From Lutraria lutraria (Eukaryota > Mollusca > Bivalvia > Venerida > Mactridae), in contig OZ026839.1 of NCBI GenBank assembly GCA_964023205.1, positions 15,282,386 to 15,346,385 of the forward strand: DNA of 64,000 bases, written 5' to 3'. Every line of letters starts with the position of its first letter. The first letter of the stretch is position 1. The notes beneath the pieces were generated by a model. It saw only the letters and a program-made list of their open reading frames with translations. It had not been told where the DNA came from and did no database searches. The position numbers and the translations under genes were made by a program. This document shows positions 11,632 to 23,454 of the stretch, in pieces.

Positions 11632-12699
11632 ACAAGAGGGCCATCATGGCCCTATAAATGCTCACCAGGAGAAAAGGTCATTTGGAGATGAACATTGTTG
11701 AAGTTTTCTATACGAGTCCAAGTAAGATCAAGTGACCAATCTGTGCCGTTTTTTATCCCATGGCCATTATATGAACAGACAAGAGGGCCATGATGGCCCT
11801 ATAAATGCTCACCAGGAAAAAAGGTCATTTGGAGACGAACATTGTTAAAATATTTCTACACAAGTCCAAGTAAAATCAAGTGACCCTAAGGTCAGGGCCA
11901 ATTTTTACCCTAGGGCCATAATATGAACACATTTGGAAGAGGTCTGCTAGACAATACTACATACAAAATATCTTAACTCTAGGCCTTGTGGTTTCGGAAA
12001 AGATTTTTTAAATTTTCCTACGTAAGCCTATATAAATCAAGTGATCCCCGGGGCGGGGCCAATTTTGACCCTAAAGCAATAATTTGAACGAACTTGGTAG
12101 AAGTCCACTAGACAATGCTACATACCAAATATCTTAGCTCTAGGGCTTGTGGTTTAGGAGAAGAAGATTTTTCAAATTTTCCCATATAAAATAGAATAAA
12201 CCCCAGGGCAGGGCCAATTTCGACCCTGGGGCCATAATTTGAACAAACTTGGTAGAGGTCCACTAGACAATGCCACATACAAAATATCTAAGCTCTAGGC
12301 CTTGCGGTTTCGGAGAAGAAAATTTTTTAAATTTTCCTATATAAGTCTATATAAATCAAGTGACCACTGGGGCGGGGCCAATTTTTCTTAATTTTTTGAA
12401 CAACTTTGAAAGGGGACCACCCAAGGATCATTCCAGCAAAGTTTGGTTGCAATCGGCATAGCGGTGTAGGAGATGTTGTTTTAAGTAAACATGGACGCCA
12501 CATAAACGTAACGACGCACGGTGGACGCAGGGCGATCACAAAAGCTCACCCTGAGCACATTCGTGCTCTTGTGAGCTAAAAACGGCCCAGATGGGTCACT
12601 TGATCTTACTTGGACTCGTATAGAAAACTGCAACAATGTTAATCTCTAAATGACCTTTTCTCCTGGTGAGCATTTATAGGGCCATCATGGCCCTCTTGT
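11632..12699. mobile_element. B1 fold-back cluster: a full short B element between inverted B ends
   Basis: A B-family 3' end fragment (ACAAGAGGGCCATCATGGCC, 11632-11778) is followed by a second B element in minus orientation (11779-12582), ending GGTGAGC-type GTGAGCTAAAAA. A third piece (12583-12699) is the inverted copy of the first fragment and ends GGCCATCATGGCCCTCTTGT. The outer arms are about 117 bp and nearly identical when reverse complemented, so the whole unit can fold back. The inner element has about four ~150-bp units. The arrangement suggests insertion of one B copy into another plus inversion. Non-coding. Confidence 0.75.
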
Positions 12700-14011
12700 T
12701 TAGGAAAATATTTGAATTATAATTAAAATTGTAGGTCATTCTAAACAAATAGTAAATTGATGTTATTTATATTATCAATTATTATTCTAATTAATGTTTT
12801 TATGTTAAGTGAGTTGCAGATTGAACAGAAAAATACTCAGTTCACAAGCAACAGGTTTTTGTGGACTTAATACTTAACACTATTGAATAATTTTTTGTTG
12901 TTGTAGGATTTAAATTTTTTGTTATATATATTATAAGTTGTTATTTAGATATTTTGTGTCGGTTGGTAGGGAATAGTTAGCACGGTTCATTGCAACAGAC
13001 GTTTTATTGTAATATTAAACAGGGTGTTGGTGGATAGTTGAGAGATTTTTGTAATGGCTAGTGGCTTCTGCACAAGTGAGACTTGTTGACTGGTAAGTTA
13101 AGTTTGAACTTATATATATACAATGTATATTTTTTAGTAATTGTTAAGTAATTTTTGAGTACATTGTTTGAGATGTTTCATGATAATGGTTTCATTTAAG
13201 TATAATTATTACCAATATATATAAAGCAGAGAGAAGAGAATACATAAATAAATTATAAAGTTAATAAAAATATGGAAAAAGTTACAAGATAATAAATTGT
13301 TAGTAGAGTTGAACATTATTCATTTAACACCACCTGCCCTTTGCTTAACAATGGCCTACCGGAAAGTTAAAATCAATACAGCAGACTTTGATGAATTAAC
13401 ATCCTCCTTGGCATTGGGCTTCGCAAAGCTAAAATAATTAGTGGTTTCTGGTAATACCGCGGTATCGCTAATTTAATGACGTCACATAGAGTCGTATGCA
13501 TGCGGGCGTTTGTTGGTCATACGTAGTAAAATTTGTTAACAAACAAACTGTGTAGCTGACAGCAGACAAGGGTAATTTAAAGCAGCTGCTAAGTTTCGTA
13601 TCACCCTATAAAAACTTACCCGGAAGTAGAAATACGCTATCCCCTATATCAAAATCATGTTCCTTTCTTCGTAAATAAATTGAAATTTGCAAAGAAATAT
13701 TTTGACAACCGTTGTCTGGTGCTGAAGTTTATGAATGGTAGTAGTAAAGGTCACATGGCCTCCATATGATTACGTCACAGCCTTCCAACTATTGGCATCG
13801 AAATAAGGAGGCCCTGACAAGTATTTTTTTTTAGAATTTTGTAACATAACACATATACTGGTTTTCAATTTTTGTTTTACTAAAACATATTAGAATACAG
13901 AAATGTTATGGAGACCTTTCCATACTAAATTAATATATATATGTAGATATAATATGTTGTAATAAAATAATTAAAACAAACAGTAGCCATTGTCTCTTTC
14001 ATTTTCATCAG
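12700..14011. other. Gene-free stretch upstream of T2
   Basis: AT-rich with runs of TATATA. An ATACCGCGGTAT palindrome near 13456 recurs near 18474 on the far side of T2 and could mark the pogo element's ends, but adjoining bases do not extend into a convincing inverted repeat. The final bases (TTTTCATCAG) form the acceptor for the T2 coding exon. Confidence 0.35.
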
Positions 14012-14792
14012 GAACCAAAAGCTAAAGTTCCACGCCTGCAATACAACAGGCTGAATTTGCAACGAGCAAATATTGGATATGGCTGCAACAAGTCAGAGGT
14101 CCAATTTATGGCAAGAGATTATGCATTGTCATTGGGCAAGAAAGTCAAGTCATCCAACGTCTTGAGCAATGTGTGGTTCTACGACTTCATCTCTAGATGG
14201 CCAGACCTGTGAAGAGTTACGCCACAAAAATTGTCTTTATGTAGAGCAAAATCTGCATCTGAAGAAAAAATTCAATCTTATTTCAGAGAGCTTGGAACTT
14301 TAATCACTAATAACTTAGAAGATCACCCAGAATGCAGCTTTAATATAGATGAGACAGGGATTTCCACTGAACAAACACCATCAAAAATAATATGCGGTAA
14401 AAATACTATTGCCCAAAGCATAACATCACCAAGAACAGGCAGCATTACAATAATAGCTGAGGGCAATGCACTCGGCAATCACATTCCCCCATATTACGTG
14501 TTCCCTGGCAAGAGATGGAACAACGTATTCCTGATTGGTGCCCCTGCGGGAGCAGATGGTGAAATGTCTGATACGTGTAGTGATCGATAGTTTTTTTCAA
14601 ATTATTTGACAAAACACTTCGGCAAGTTTGTCAACATGTCACCAATTAAAAATAGCCAGAAGGCATTGATATTTGATGGTCACAAATCCCATGTTCAATT
14701 AACACTGAACAAATGGGCTACTGTTTGGTTTACCACCCCATACTAGCCATATAACTCAGTCCCTTGATGTCGGAATTGTTGGCCCATTTTAA

Positions 14793-15934
14793 GGGTGATC
14801 ACTCATGAGCTTTTGTGATACAAAGCAGTCTAGCTAAATGTCGTAAAATTTCAAGTTCAAATTATCATTTTTTTATCATCTTATGTAGTCAACAATGTTA
14901 TTTAAATGTATAAATAATTTCAAAGTGGCATTTTCTTCATCGCGAATTTTTACTGCTTTTACGACATCCGACCAGATTACGGCAGTCAATTTAGTTTGTC
15001 TGTATATATACAACAACCATATGCCGTTTAGTATTTATCAGTTAAAGTTTGTTAAATTTTTGTATGAATACATTTATATAACCTTGTTTGCAAATATATT
15101 GTTCTTAAAAATTGTAAAAAACATTGTTTATTTATTTTTAACGTTCATATTGAAATATTTGCTGTTGTAAAACGGTGGGTGGGGTAAGTTTTCATCAAGT
15201 TTAGCATTATTAACACATATCCGTTGAGAAATATTCATCCAAATTCATACAAGTCCATCAAATAGTGTTTCTGAGTATGCATATGTGGTTATTTATACAA
15301 TATGCAGTGGTTTTGTCTTGAAAGAGGTCATTAACTAAGGAAATATACAGTTTTTGCTGAAAAGAAAAGCTTAGAGACCTAACATTTCACATGATAACTT
15401 TCTTATATGAACATGGACATGTGCTTTTCATGTCATATTTTTAATTGGTGTTTAACCTACTTCAGCAAAATCAATGTCATTCAAAATCCTTGTTACTCCT
15501 TCAATACGTAAAAAATGTATAAAAATTATTGACAACCCCTTATTTTTTAGCCATTTTATAGATCTTAATTTGGTAAATAACTCAGTGTTTGAAATAGTAC
15601 ACAGTCAAGAAATAGGCATAAAGTCGACATTTAATGCTTTAAGTTTCTTCCACATTCAGGCTGTGATACAACCAGTACATTATTTAAGTGATTTGGTTAA
15701 TATTTACTGAAATATTTGTTTTGTTATCTACCCACACCCCTTTTTCAAAACCATTATTAGGAAAATTACCGATTTTGGGTATATCACTAAAAAGTAATTT
15801 TACGAAAAAGTTAAATCATGGACATATACTTTTCATACTAAAAACTGAATGACAACATGTTATTCTTCAAAATTAAATAAGAATCGAAACATCCTTGTTA
15901 CAAGAATTTTTTTCGATTTCACGAGTGATCACCC
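14793..15934. mobile_element. TTAA-flanked non-autonomous element inserted in T2
   Basis: The element begins GGGTGATCACTCATGA and ends TCACGAGTGATCACCC, an inverted repeat of ~16 bp. It is flanked by TTAA at 14789-14792 and 15935-15938. Removing it joins the T2 codons for GPF to KATYNKEW. One extra T sits beside the left TTAA. A TTAA duplication is typical of piggyBac and Kolobok elements; with GG-ended repeats, a TTA/TAA Harbinger-type duplication is also possible. About 1.1 kb inside has no recognisable coding sequence. Confidence 0.8.
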
Positions 15935-16317
15935 TTAAAGCCACCTATAACAAGGAATGGCATTCCTTTATGAAAAAAACCCTGGTATGCATGTCACCAA
16001 ATATAATGTAGCTTCACTGACAGTCAGTCCTTACATCAAGGCTTTGCGTCCTGATAATCTTGTCTCATCTTTTGAAAAGGCTGGTGTTTTCCCATTCAAG
16101 AGTAAAGTTGTCACTACCGAACAAGTAGCGCCTGCTTTAATATAAAGAAATCATTCCAAGTTCTAATGATAATTCTCCTGTTCCTGAATCTCATCTATCC
16201 GGGTCCACTTCTGAAAATGCAAATGATTTCTTTTATAATCGTACGATTACGTTTGCACAGGCCGTTAAAAACTTAAACGCAAATTTGTACCACCATTTAT
16301 TGCTGGCAATCTATCAA

Positions 16318-17903
16318 ACAAGAGGGCCATGATGGCCCTATAAATGCTCACCAGGAGAAAAGGTCATTTGGAGATTAACATTGTTGAAGTTTTCTATACG
16401 AGTCTAAGTAAGATCAAGTGACCCATCTGGGCCGTTTTTTATCCCATGGCCATTATATGAACAGATTTTAAAGAGGTCCATTAGACAAAGCTAGATACCA
16501 AATATCTTAGCTCTAGGCCTTGTCACTGGTTTCGGAGAAGAAGATTTTTTTTAATTTTCCTATATAAAATAGATTAAACCCCAGGGCAGGGCTAATTTTG
16601 ACCCCGGGGCCATAATTTGAACAAACTTGGTAGAGGTCCACTACACAATGCCACATACAAAATATCTAAGCTCTAGGCCTTGCGGTTTCGGAGAAGAAGA
16701 TTTTTTAAATTTTCCTATATAAGTCTATATAAATTAAGTGACCCCAGGGGCGGGGCCAATTTTGACCCTAGGGCAATAATTTGAACAAACTTGGTAGAGG
16801 TCCACTAGACAATGCTACATACCAAATATCTTAGCTCTAGGCCTTGTGGTTTCGGAGAAGAAGATTTTTTAAATTTTCCTATATAAAATAGAATAAACCC
16901 CAGGGCAGGGCCAATTTTGACACCGGGGCCATAATTTCAACAAACTTGGTAGTGGTCCACTAGACAATGCCACATACAAAATATCTAAGCTCTAGGCCTT
17001 GCGGTTTCGGAGAAGATTTTTTTAATTTTCCTATATAAGTCTATATAAATCAAGTGACCCTCGGGGCGGGGCCAATTTTGACCCTAGGGCAATAATTTGA
17101 ACAAACTTGGTAGAGGTCCACTAGACAATGCTACATACCAAATATCTTAGCTCTAGGCCTTGTGGTTTCGGAGAAGAAGATTTTTTAAATTTTCCTTTAT
17201 AAAATAGAATAAACCCCAGGGCAGGGCCAATTTTGACACCGGGGCCATAATTTCAACAAACTTGGTAGAGGTCCACTACACAATGCCACATACAAAATAT
17301 CTAAGCTCTAGGCCTTGCGGTTTCGGAGAAGAAGATTTTTTAAATTTTCCTATATAAGTCTATATAAATCAAGTGACCCCCGGGGCGGGGCCAATTTTGA
17401 CCCTAGGGCAATAATTTGAACAAACTTGGTAGAGGTCCACTAGACTATGCTACACACCAAATATCAAAGCTCTAGGCATTGTAGTTTTTGACAAGAAGAT
17501 TTTTTAAATTTTCTATATAAGTCTATGTAAAATCAAGTTACCCCCGGGGCGGAGCCAATTTTGACCATAGGAAAATAATTTGAACAATCTTTGTAGAGTT
17601 CCATTAGACAATGCTACATACCAAATATCTAAGCTCTAGGCCCTGTGGTTTCAGACAAGAAGATTTTTTAAGTTTTTTCAATTTGTTGCCATAGCAACCA
17701 GAATTTTTAATGAAATTTAATTTTTTTAACAACTTTGAAAGGGACCACCCAAGGATCATTCCAGCCAAGTTTGGTTGCAATTGGCATAGGGGTGTAGGAG
17801 GAGATGTTGTTTTAAGTAAACATGGACGCCACGTATTCGTAACGACGCACGATGGACGCCGGGCGATCACAAAAGCTCACATTCGTGCACTGGTGAGCTA
17901 AAA
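16318..17903 (-). mobile_element. Element B2: full-length family B element inserted in T2
   Basis: Read on the plus strand it begins ACAAGAGGGCCATGATGGCC and ends CACTGGTGAGCTAAAA; its biological 5' end (TTTTAGCTCACC) is therefore at 17903. The core is a tandem array of ~150-bp units that alternate between a CCTATATAAAATAGA...CCCCAGGGCAGGG type and a CCTATATAAGTCTATATAAA...GGGGCGGGGCC type. It interrupts T2 between codons for LSN and PTS; the rebuilt site is ATCTATCAAA|TCCAACG with no clear duplication (T|T on the element's own strand). It is near-identical to B3, including a CTTGTCACTGGTTTC variant, so the two are recent sisters. Confidence 0.85.
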
Positions 17904-18673
17904 ATCCAACGTCAGTGTGCTGGAAGATATTGCTAGTAATAAACAGTATAAAAAACAAAATCCCACATCGTAAATGTTTTCCCTGAAAAAAAAACACTAA
18001 ATTATCCAAACATCAGACAGGTAAATATGTACCTAATAGACATGCAAGCATTTCTGAACCAAAAGCAAGCACATCAGGTCTTAATAAAAGTGGGAAACCC
18101 CTTGAATTGTCCCCATGCACAGACAGTGACACTGAATGTTCAGTTCGGACGATGAGTTGTGTTGTGTGTGCCATGGGTGGCAACCTGAAGAACCCAGAGG
18201 TTGCGATACTGTGTGCCTCGTTACATTGGGCAAATGTGACCTCTGTGAGCACTGGACTCATCTAAAATACTGTTCAGAAGTCATAGTTCTAAGGCGAGAC
18301 AGTGTTTTCATTTGCCCACACTGTTCACCACAAGAAGAGTAAACTGGAAAATAATAAAAAAAAAAATAATAATCAAACAGACACTATTGTAATAAGATGC
18401 AAATGCACGTTGTCAGCGACAGAATTTAAAAAGGTAAGGCTTTTTTCATTAAGTCATTTAGTTTATTTGTTAGTACCGCGGTATTAGCGAACTCCATCCT
18501 ATTGAGTTCGGAGAGGGTTGGATTGATTGATGAAAAACAATTATCTATTATACCCTACACAAGAATGAGTTTAAAACTTCTGAATATGATTTATTTCTCA
18601 ATGCCGGATCAAAGGGAAAGGGATATAATTATATAATATAGATAAAATAACTGAAGCAATAGGAAGAACTGAT

Positions 18674-20558
18674 TTGTTCGGTCCTAATAGGGACAGACCA
18701 CAATACGGATCTAACAGTCAATCAGTGAAAACTGACAGGTCATACCGGTCAGCATATTCATCACACGTAGAAGATGAAATAGAGGCTGGGACTTCGGATG
18801 AGGGGACATGGCATGGTTACATCATATTGATAAACCTAGGCAGGTCCAGTGGAACAGAAGGCCAGCGAGGGAGGCGGCCAGCGTAGACTGTACAGCCTGT
18901 CCAAGCCTGCCTTTGGCGTATGATGGCACTATCAGTTGGAAGACTTTTCAACTCAAGTTCAATAAGTTTGCGGAGGCTCATAGGTGGTCAGGTAGAGAAT
19001 GCAAGGACTATCTATGTTTGACATTAATGGAAAAAGCCAGCGGCTTCTACGCTAATATCTGTGACAGGGATGATAATCTTGAGTACTATGATATAGTACG
19101 AAAGCTAGAAAAAAAGATTCGGATTCACTGAGCCACCAGAAACGGCGTTAATGGGATTCCACAGTGCAAGACAGAATTCAACAGAATCATTACAGACCGT
19201 GTTGTTACTTTAGCCACTGAAGCGTTCCGTAAACCCCCGGAAAACCACATTGGTGGCAGGCAATCCTTAGGTTATGTCATAGCTGCTTTGATAAGGAGGC
19301 TGGAGAGAAGGCTGCATTGTCCAGACCGAAGACCATGGAGGAGGCTACAGACCAAATTAAATAGGCTATACATACAGTGCGGTTCATGGTTGACATGAAA
19401 CAGCCAGACAAATGGAGACTGAAGAACCTTCCCCAAGTGTATGCCAAGTCAGAGACTAAAAGCAGCCCTCAAGACTGGAAAGTAGAGTTGAGGCCTTGGA
19501 AGGACAGACATGAAACAGAAACATGACATGATAATAAATAAACTAGATTGTATATGTCACAAGCTTGAAAGAGGTCGGTCCAGGTCACCAAGGACTAGTG
19601 GACAACCTCCTAAATTCTTCAAGTGTAAGGACCCACATTTTCAAAAGTTCTGTCCGCTGATAAAGAAGGACGGACAGCAAGACTGAACATATCCAACAAG
19701 CAAAAACTGAGGAAAACAAGGTCCAATTTGTTGAAAAAAGATAAGGAAAAAGAGAAAGAGGATGAGTCGGACTCAGAGGAATCGGATGAGAACCAGTTAA
19801 ACTTGTAAAGGTCGGGGGAGGAGGCCTAACTTCCTAAGGAAGTGAAAGGCACACAAGGGGGACAAAGTGATCATCCTATGGCGGATCCCACAAAAGTAAC
19901 AACTATTAATGGAATAACGAAAGGACATAAGCCAATTACTGAGGTCCTAGGGGAAAACAAAGCGGTGATCAGTTAGTAACGGATCTTCAGGAAGAACTAA
20001 AGACAGGTTGTGATCAGCGTGTGGCGGATCAAAGCTCAAGGAAACCTATTGACAACACTGGCGATGAAGAACCCATATTTGTATGTCAAGTAAAATCAGA
20101 ATCAATGTTTAGGATTATGGTGCAACTGCAGGGGATCAACATTAAGCAAGTAGTGGATACATCGGCTGGGGTGACCCTCCTGTCAGATGCTTTGTACAGT
20201 AAATTACCGGGATCAAAGAAATGAAATTATATGCTGGTGGCAGACAAATGTCAATGAAAGTTTTGTTGCTGGCCCATTCTATTTAATAACAGGTAATAGC
20301 TCGTATAAAGACAACTTCTACGTGGGACCGATCCATGACGACATGCTGTTAGGATTACACTTCCTAAGAAAAGCTGAAGCGCTGAATAATCTCCCAAAAA
20401 ACTATCTACGACTGGGGGATAACGTCATTCATGAAGTGGCGCCTGAACAGGAAATTGCGGTTAGGCTGCATAAAGGGTTACGTAAAGTAAAACGTCGCGA
20501 ATTACCATCTTGTCATAAAACCGCGCAAATAGGTCACTACAAGGTGATTGCCATATAA
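18674..20558 (+). pseudogene. LTR retrotransposon remnant: gag, zinc-knuckle trace and protease
   Basis: Several frames together give a gag-like segment (LAYDGTISWKTFQLKFNKFA, AEAHRWSGRECKDYL, SGFYANICDRDDNLEY, DIVRKLEKK; 18808-19130). A decayed tail follows with a zinc-knuckle-like FKCKDPHFQKFCP near 19620 and an acidic stretch. A retropepsin-like domain begins at 20021 (IKQVVDTSAGVTLLSDALY) and continues in another frame to MLLGLHFLRKAE near 20340. The active-site triplet usually read Asp-Thr-Gly is Asp-Thr-Ser here. The composition resembles Ty3/Gypsy-like elements of molluscs. No reverse transcriptase, RNase H, integrase, envelope gene or paired LTR is visible, and frame breaks are many, so this is a dead internal fragment. 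Confidence 0.7.
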
Positions 20559-21011
20559 TATCTTCCATGTCAATGTATTGGTTTGTTGTTACTTTGTCCA
20601 TTAAATATAACGTTGGAAACATGGGAAACAACTTTATTAATTAAGTTCGTGCTTGAGAAAAAGTTTCATCTTTCTGCTCATTTTATTAAAATTTCAGAAA
20701 TGATATCTTTAAAAATTATATGAATCAGTCAAAATCGCAATTAATAGTGATTGTTTTAACTATCAAGTAATTGAGACTTAAGGTAAACTGGGTATCATTA
20801 AATTTTGCAACTTCGGGTAATTTCGGAATTATCCGGCATATAGTCTCTGTGAAAACTGCGAGTCGATAAAATAAATATTATCAGTCTCATAACAGTAATC
20901 GTATTAAGAAAATTAAATGTACTAAAATGATAAATTTATTCACGCAACTATTTGTAACGTTATAATGAATGTCGTTCGTTTGTCTTAGAGATTATTTCTG
21001 TCGTAAACAAC
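20559..21011. other. Gene-free stretch between the retroelement remnant and Y2
   Basis: AT-rich, no recognisable repeat or open frame. No polypurine tract or LTR end could be identified. Confidence 0.4.
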
Positions 21012-21370
21012 ATGGCAGATCGTATAAGAGATTAACGCGGACGTTTTGGATGTTCACAAGAAAAACGGACCTACGCTCGCCCCAACATTCTTCTAGACCA
21101 CAACTATGTGTGTGAACATGTGTGTAGGGAAACCGAATGTGTGGATCAGCGCTGCTCGTATCCAACAATAAAAAGTTTGGGAAGAACGTCAGTAGATCAA
21201 GTTGGCAGGAGGGTCGTCGGATTGTCGAGTTTGGTGTTTTACTTGCGGACATGCAAGTTCTGTAGATAAGGACCGGTCCCGCTCACTTCTGACAATGTTG
21301 TTGGAGAATTTCAACGAGGGTTAGGGGGGTATTTATATGTGAAATGTGTAAACGTTGATTGCATGAAGAT
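21012..21370 (+). pseudogene. Y2 exon 1: N-terminus of a Mutator-like transposase-domain protein
   Basis: From ATG 21012 one frame runs to about 21370 with two internal TAA stops (21033 and ~21265). It reads RTYARPNILLDHNYVCEHV, GRTSVDQVGRRVVGLSSLVF, LRTCKFC, stop, GPVPLTSDNVVGEFQRGLGG and YLYVKCVNVDC. This order (GRRVVEL-like block, Cys pair, GLGxYLYxxC) is the N-terminal signature of the Mutator-like transposase family (Pfam 'Mutator', PF20700, by memory) also represented by gene Y. The opposite-strand frame here is a shadow. Confidence 0.65.
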
Positions 21371-21507
21371 ATTGATGGTATTGACCATTAATTATTAACC
21401 ACAATGATATCTCATTGATCATATCCAGGGATTGAACACTGGAACGCTAGCAGTGTAAAGGAACACTCAACCACATAACCAAACAGCAGGGCTGTTGAAT
21501 GGACACA

Positions 21508-21546
<39 letters not shown>

Positions 21547-21777
21547 CAAACTGATCTTCTCAGACACTGAGACAAAATATTGTACATACCAAAATAAATA
21601 TTACAATTCTCAATGCTTTCAATTGCAGTCTCATGAGTTTAACAGCAGGAAGTCTGTCAGCAATAAAATGAATAAAGTAAATCGAAGTAACTTGTACTTT
21701 TTAATCTGACTATCAAAGCTAGATTTATATAAATGCGTTAATTTAACTTAGTTCCTTATTTCAGCAATGATACACAG
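21371..21777. other. Likely Y2 intron with microsatellite and a tRNA-like segment
   Basis: Lies between two exons of Y2. It contains the CT/AT microsatellite and, at 21418-21483 (minus), a segment with TGTGGTTGAGTG and GTGTTCAATCCC about 35 bases apart, resembling the A and B boxes of a tRNA-derived SINE. Confidence 0.4.
21505..21546. repeat. (CT)n(AT)n compound microsatellite
   Basis: A CT run of about 15 bases passes directly into an AT run of about 24 bases. Confidence 0.95.
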
Positions 21778-21938
21778 TATCGGGAGGTCCTGATAAGGTT
21801 AACAATTTCCTTTCAACTTTGAATTTGAAACCTACTGACCACAAGAATTTAAAAGTAATGGAACGTCGGGCAGGCAAGCACATAGAAGCTGTCGCAGAAA
21901 CATCCGTGAAGAAAGCAGCAGAAGATGTTTACTTAGCT
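21778..21938 (+). pseudogene. Y2 exon 2, truncated by element A3
   Basis: After a CACAG acceptor the frame reads GGPDKVNNFLSTLNLKPTDH, then KNLKVMERRAGKHIEAVAET and KKAAEDVYLA. This aligns by eye with exon 2 of gene Y (GVGQSQLNNILAELNLPP, FHKTLKKRVREIGETIE). Element A3 begins at 21939. On its far side TTAGTAAACAAGCGAGATATTTC leads to a GTAAAT donor, so the exon probably continued a few codons beyond the insertion. Later exons with the metal-binding and exonuclease regions were not found downstream. Confidence 0.7.
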
Positions 21939-22900
21939 TTTTAGCTCACCTGATTCGTTGAATATCCGGCGTCCGTCCACAATTAGTTTGTTTACACTCT
22001 AGCAACCGCAGCTCTTTACGAATCTTGATTAAACTTGCTCACAATGTATATCGGCTAAGTTCGATTATGGGCAAAATCGGACTATAACTTCTAGAGTTAT
22101 GGGCCCTTGAATTACAAAATTTGCTATATTTAGCTTGTTTACACTCTAGCGCCTTCATTTATTCACCAATCCTAATAATATTTTCAGTAGATGTGTATAA
22201 CCATAAGATCTTGGACAAGTTCGATTATAGGTGGAATCGGACCAAAACTTTTAAGAGTTATGGGCCCTTGACTTAGAACATTTGCTATATTTTAGCTTGT
22301 TTACACTCTAGCACCTTCATTTATTCACCGATCCTAATAATATTTTCGGTAAATGTGTATAACCAAAATCTCTTGGACAAGTTCGATTATGGACGGAATC
22401 AGACCCAAACTTCAAGAGTTATGGGCCCTTGATTTTGAAAATTTGCTAAATTTTAGCTTGTTTACACACTAGCGCCTTCATTTATTCACCGATCCTAATA
22501 ATATTTTCAGAAAAATGAGTATAACCAAAAGATCTTGGACAAGTTCGATTATGGGCGGAATGGGACCACATCTTCAAGAGTTATGGGCCCTTGACTTAGC
22601 AAATTTGCTATATTTTAGCTTATTTACACACTAGCGCCTTCATTTATTCACCGATCCTAATCATATTTACAATAAATGTGTATGACTTTATGGACTAGTT
22701 AAGTTATGGGTGGAATCGAACCACAACTTTAAGAGTTATGGGCCCTTGGATTAGAAAATATGCTACGTTTTAGCTTGTTTAACAGTATTATACCTTCATT
22801 GTTGGTTTTGATCTCAAAATCTACGTAAAAATGAGTTTTACGATATGGAAACTATATTACCTGGTCATTGATTATTGGCCGGCCAATGTGGCCCTCCTGT
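21939..22900 (+). mobile_element. Element A3: family A element with tandem units, inserted in Y2
   Basis: It starts TTTTAGCTCACCTGATTCG and ends with a hairpin GGCCGGCCAATGTGGCC followed by CTCCTGT. The core has about five tandem units spaced roughly 150-170 bp, each with TTATGGGCCCTTGA, TTTAGCTTGTTTACAC and CTTCATTTATTCACCGATCC. The flanking bases (GCTT and TTAG) fit insertion into a T-run. The subterminal inverted repeat near the 3' end is poorly conserved in this copy. Confidence 0.8.
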
Positions 22901-23454
22901 TTAGTAAACAAGCGAGATATTTCGTAAATATTTTACAGGGCTTCCATTAATTGATTTTGGCATTAAAATGATAACAATTTGAATGCTATTCGAGACGATT
23001 CAGTCCAGGGCATGCCCCTATAATATATAAATTAAAAGTTTAATATCGTTTAGCAACATTCTTTTTTTTTCAGCACACACATTCTTTATGACAAAGAAAA
23101 AGTATGGGGAAAAACTCTAAGGGTTTAAAGGAAAACTTGGAAGCTCGCATTCCGCCTCAATTTGGGGACCGTTCCAAATGTCTACCACGTTTTTGTAGGC
23201 ATATGCAGCAGCCAAATGAGACATACACCCGTAAAAGTCTTCCTCGTAAGGCACCATTGAAGGATGCAGCACTTCGATCACAAAGCTTTTCTGATCTTGG
23301 CTCAAATCAACAATGCGAACATGCCAACTGAGAAGTCACTCTACGTGTACCGAAATCTGTGGAACGCCGTAGCTGTCTTTTGTTAACACATACCATGTCA
23401 GTGGAACATGCCAACTTCTCTAGACATTGTGTTATATTGCTAAACCCAAGTGTG
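22901..23454. other. Region with an unassigned minus-strand frame
   Basis: On the minus strand, 23305-23117 is open and reads LSQDQKSFVIEVLHPSMVPY, then EEDFYGCMSHLAAAYAYKNV. The composition looks protein-like, but I do not recognise a family and see no clear splice borders. It may belong to an exon of gene X's downstream part or to another gene. Confidence 0.25.

Larger units (their letters stand above)
14012..18345 (+). pseudogene. T2: pogo-like transposase with C-terminal PHD finger, split by two insertions
   Basis: The exon opens after an acceptor with CENP-B-type sequence (SEVQFMARDYALSLGKK, WFYDFISRWPDL, then a stop). The DDE_1 core follows from 14231: CSFNIDETGISTEQTP, TIIAEGNALGNHIPPYYVFP, KALIFDGHKSHVQL and HTSHITQSLDVGIVGPF, so all three Asp residues remain. 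At GPF the TTAA element (14793-15934) interrupts; the frame resumes as KATYNKEWHSFM, then DNLVSSFEKAGVFPFKSKVV. At SN the B2 element (16318-17903) interrupts, and PTSV/LEDIASNKQYKKQNP follows. The end is a PHD-type finger at 18136-18342 (CCVCHGW, CDLCEHWTHLKYC, FICPHC). Stops and frame shifts add to the insertions. The PHD finger may bind chromatin; that is inference. Confidence 0.85.

Noticed and set aside
12327..12539. Minus-strand open frames in B elements (also 17604-17870) that recur between copies
   Set aside because: They follow the repeat consensus near the 5' end of B elements and break in most copies; no protein family fits.
13456..18485. ATACCGCGGTAT palindromes on both sides of T2 as terminal repeats
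   Set aside because: The match does not extend beyond the 10-12-base palindrome, and no TA duplication or further inverted similarity is evident.
18430..21000. Paired LTRs around the gag/protease remnant
   Set aside because: I could not find a direct repeat with TG...CA ends on both sides; without a self-alignment the borders stay undefined.
20992..21252. Minus-strand 86-codon frame
   Set aside because: It is the shadow of the Y2 N-terminal exon on the plus strand, which carries recognisable family motifs.
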